Source: Microbulbifer marinus (GTDB lineage: Bacteria; Pseudomonadota; Gammaproteobacteria; Pseudomonadales; Cellvibrionaceae). From it: DNA of 64,000 nt. Location: the NCBI RefSeq assembly GCF_900107725.1, contig NZ_FNQO01000001.1, positions 984,458 through 1,048,457 of the forward strand, given 5' to 3'. Position numbers and translations under genes: made by a program. Shown here in pieces: positions 63,102 through 64,000 of this stretch. The stretch's first letter is position 1. Each line of letters opens with the position of its first letter. The notes under the pieces are model-generated. The model did not search any database, was not told the origin of the DNA, and was given only the letters and a program-made list of their open reading frames with translations.

Positions 63102-63257
63102 AACTCCACTCTCCCCAGCCGTGCGCCCCCATTGCTGGAGCCGACACAGTGCATGGGGTCAATCTCGTCCTGTGCGGATTCCCGTCGAGAATAGGCATAG
63201 ATCGCTGCCATGGTGCCCGGACACTAATATCCAGACTGGAGTGACCGGAGAAGTGCG

Positions 63258-64000
63258 ATGGCCAGTATCCCCGATGAGCCCCATCGCGGCGCCATAGGAG
63301 ATCTACGGGCCCTGCAACAGCCGGGACTGGAGACCTTCAAGCGCTACATACACGGTGACCTGCCTGGTCCGCCAATCTGGCGGCTGACCGGCATGCTGCC
63401 GACCGAGGCGGGCCTCGGCAAGGCGACCTTTTCGATGCCCGTAAGCCCGTGGCTCGCAGATGGCACCGGTATCTATTGGGGTGGCATCTACTCGCTATTT
63501 GCCGATGCCGCTCTCGCCTCCGCTATCTGGACCACCCTGCCCGCCGGCAAGGTATTGACCACCTCCGAGCTGAACATGAGCTATATCCGCCCGCTGTCCG
63601 ACAGCACGCGCAATATCATCGGCCGCGCGGCGACGGTGCACTCCGGCAGCCAGGTGGGACTGTCTACGGTGCAGATCACCGACCAGGACGGCCGCATGCT
63701 GGCCTTCGGCAGCACCCGCTGCCTGATTGCGGACTTCCCGGTCGACCCGGATCAGCAGCTGGAGGCGCCCGACCTGGGCCCCGATGATTCACCCGACCCC
63801 TTTTTGCGGGATCCCCCGCAGGCGAATTTCTGTGACCTGAAGAAATTTGGCGACCAGCTTCCCATCGATCTGCAGCGGGCGACGATCAGCGGCGGGCGCA
63901 CCCATCCGGTCTGGCAGTTGACCGGCTATCGCGCCGCCGAAATCGATGACGGTTACTGCAAGTCGACGATTCCGTCGTCGCCGTGGTTCTCGAACGGCAG
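63258..64000 (+). CDS. Tandem-hotdog acyl-CoA thioesterase, cut by the right edge
   Basis: An open frame from the ATG at 63258 (GGAGAAG upstream) to the end of the window, at least 247 residues with no stop seen. The first domain reads PIWRLTGMLPTEAGLGKATFSMPVSPWLADGTG, then YSLFADAALASAIWTTLPAGKVLTTSELNMSYIRP, matching the PaaI-type hotdog thioesterase helix. A second hotdog begins near residue 205 (ISGGRTHPVWQLTGYRAAEIDDG), suggesting a fused pair. The likely reaction is hydrolysis of acyl-CoA thioesters. It is partial here. Confidence 0.8.
   Translation, partial: MASIPDEPHRGAIGDLRALQQPGLETFKRYIHGDLPGPPIWRLTGMLPTEAGLGKATFSMPVSPWLADGTGIYWGGIYSLFADAALASAIWTTLPAGKVLTTSELNMSYIRPLSDSTRNIIGRAATVHSGSQVGLSTVQITDQDGRMLAFGSTRCLIADFPVDPDQQLEAPDLGPDDSPDPFLRDPPQANFCDLKKFGDQLPIDLQRATISGGRTHPVWQLTGYRAAEIDDGYCKSTIPSSPWFSNG

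Noticed and set aside
1..64000. CRISPR array, insertion sequence, prophage or integron
   Set aside because: No spaced direct repeats, transposase or integrase motifs, or terminal repeats were seen anywhere in the window.

Overview
The window looks like a chromosomal segment of a GC-rich marine gammaproteobacterium of the Cellvibrionales type (Microbulbifer-like). This is an inference from its content: a GH13 amylase with a starch-binding domain, large TonB-dependent receptors, an OprP-type porin, OmpW, RdgC and a 6-phosphogluconate dehydrogenase, with dense coding on both strands. I see no rRNA, tRNA, CRISPR array, phage or insertion sequence. About 50 intact genes, one decayed gene and one gene cut by the right edge are supported.

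Layout. 0-7.3 kb: envelope and stress genes (small secreted protein, divergent group-2 sigma factor, PagL-like lipid A deacylase, TraB/GumN protein, OprP-like porin), plus a glycosyltransferase beside a frameshifted glycosyltransferase remnant. 7.4-11.7 kb: a fused indolepyruvate:ferredoxin oxidoreductase divergent from an Lrp/AsnC regulator. 11.7-18.1 kb: a shikimate-kinase-like gene, then a glycan-type cluster (hexapeptide acyltransferase, methyltransferase, alpha/alpha-toroid protein, second methyltransferase, GT4 glycosyltransferase) and OmpW. 18.4-31.6 kb, all on the minus strand: polyamine catabolism genes (PuuA-type gamma-glutamylputrescine synthetase, class III aminotransferase) beside a likely cyanophycin utilisation locus: two different exported cyanophycinases, a TonB receptor, a YfcC-type transporter, an isoaspartyl dipeptidase with an altered metal site and a GlxA-type AraC regulator.

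31.7-41.2 kb: a patatin/GntR/DUF6122-type operon, glyoxalase and kynureninase-like genes, SIMPL lipoprotein, amidohydrolase, GST, MscS channel, and a RimK-type ligase fused to a C-terminal RCK_C/TrkA-C-like domain. 41.4-53.3 kb: M16 protease, leucine dehydrogenase, RNase II-family exonuclease, PepD dipeptidase, VOC protein, a tiny lipoprotein, a short endonuclease V-like protein, YbaK-type deacylase and a YCF48/BNR-repeat protein. 53.5-64 kb: a second TonB receptor, RdgC, GNAT, DUF4136 lipoprotein, Gnd, an ICMT-like membrane methyltransferase, the amylase and an edge-truncated tandem-hotdog thioesterase.

How the genes may work together: the strongest system-level reading is that extracellular cyanophycin (multi-L-arginyl-poly-L-aspartate) is cut by the two exported Ser-His-Glu cyanophycinases, the products are imported by the TonB receptor and the inner-membrane carrier, beta-Asp-Arg is split by the isoaspartyl dipeptidase, and arginine-derived putrescine is handled by the adjacent PuuA/aminotransferase pair. 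The enzyme families are seen in the sequence; the pathway linkage is inference.
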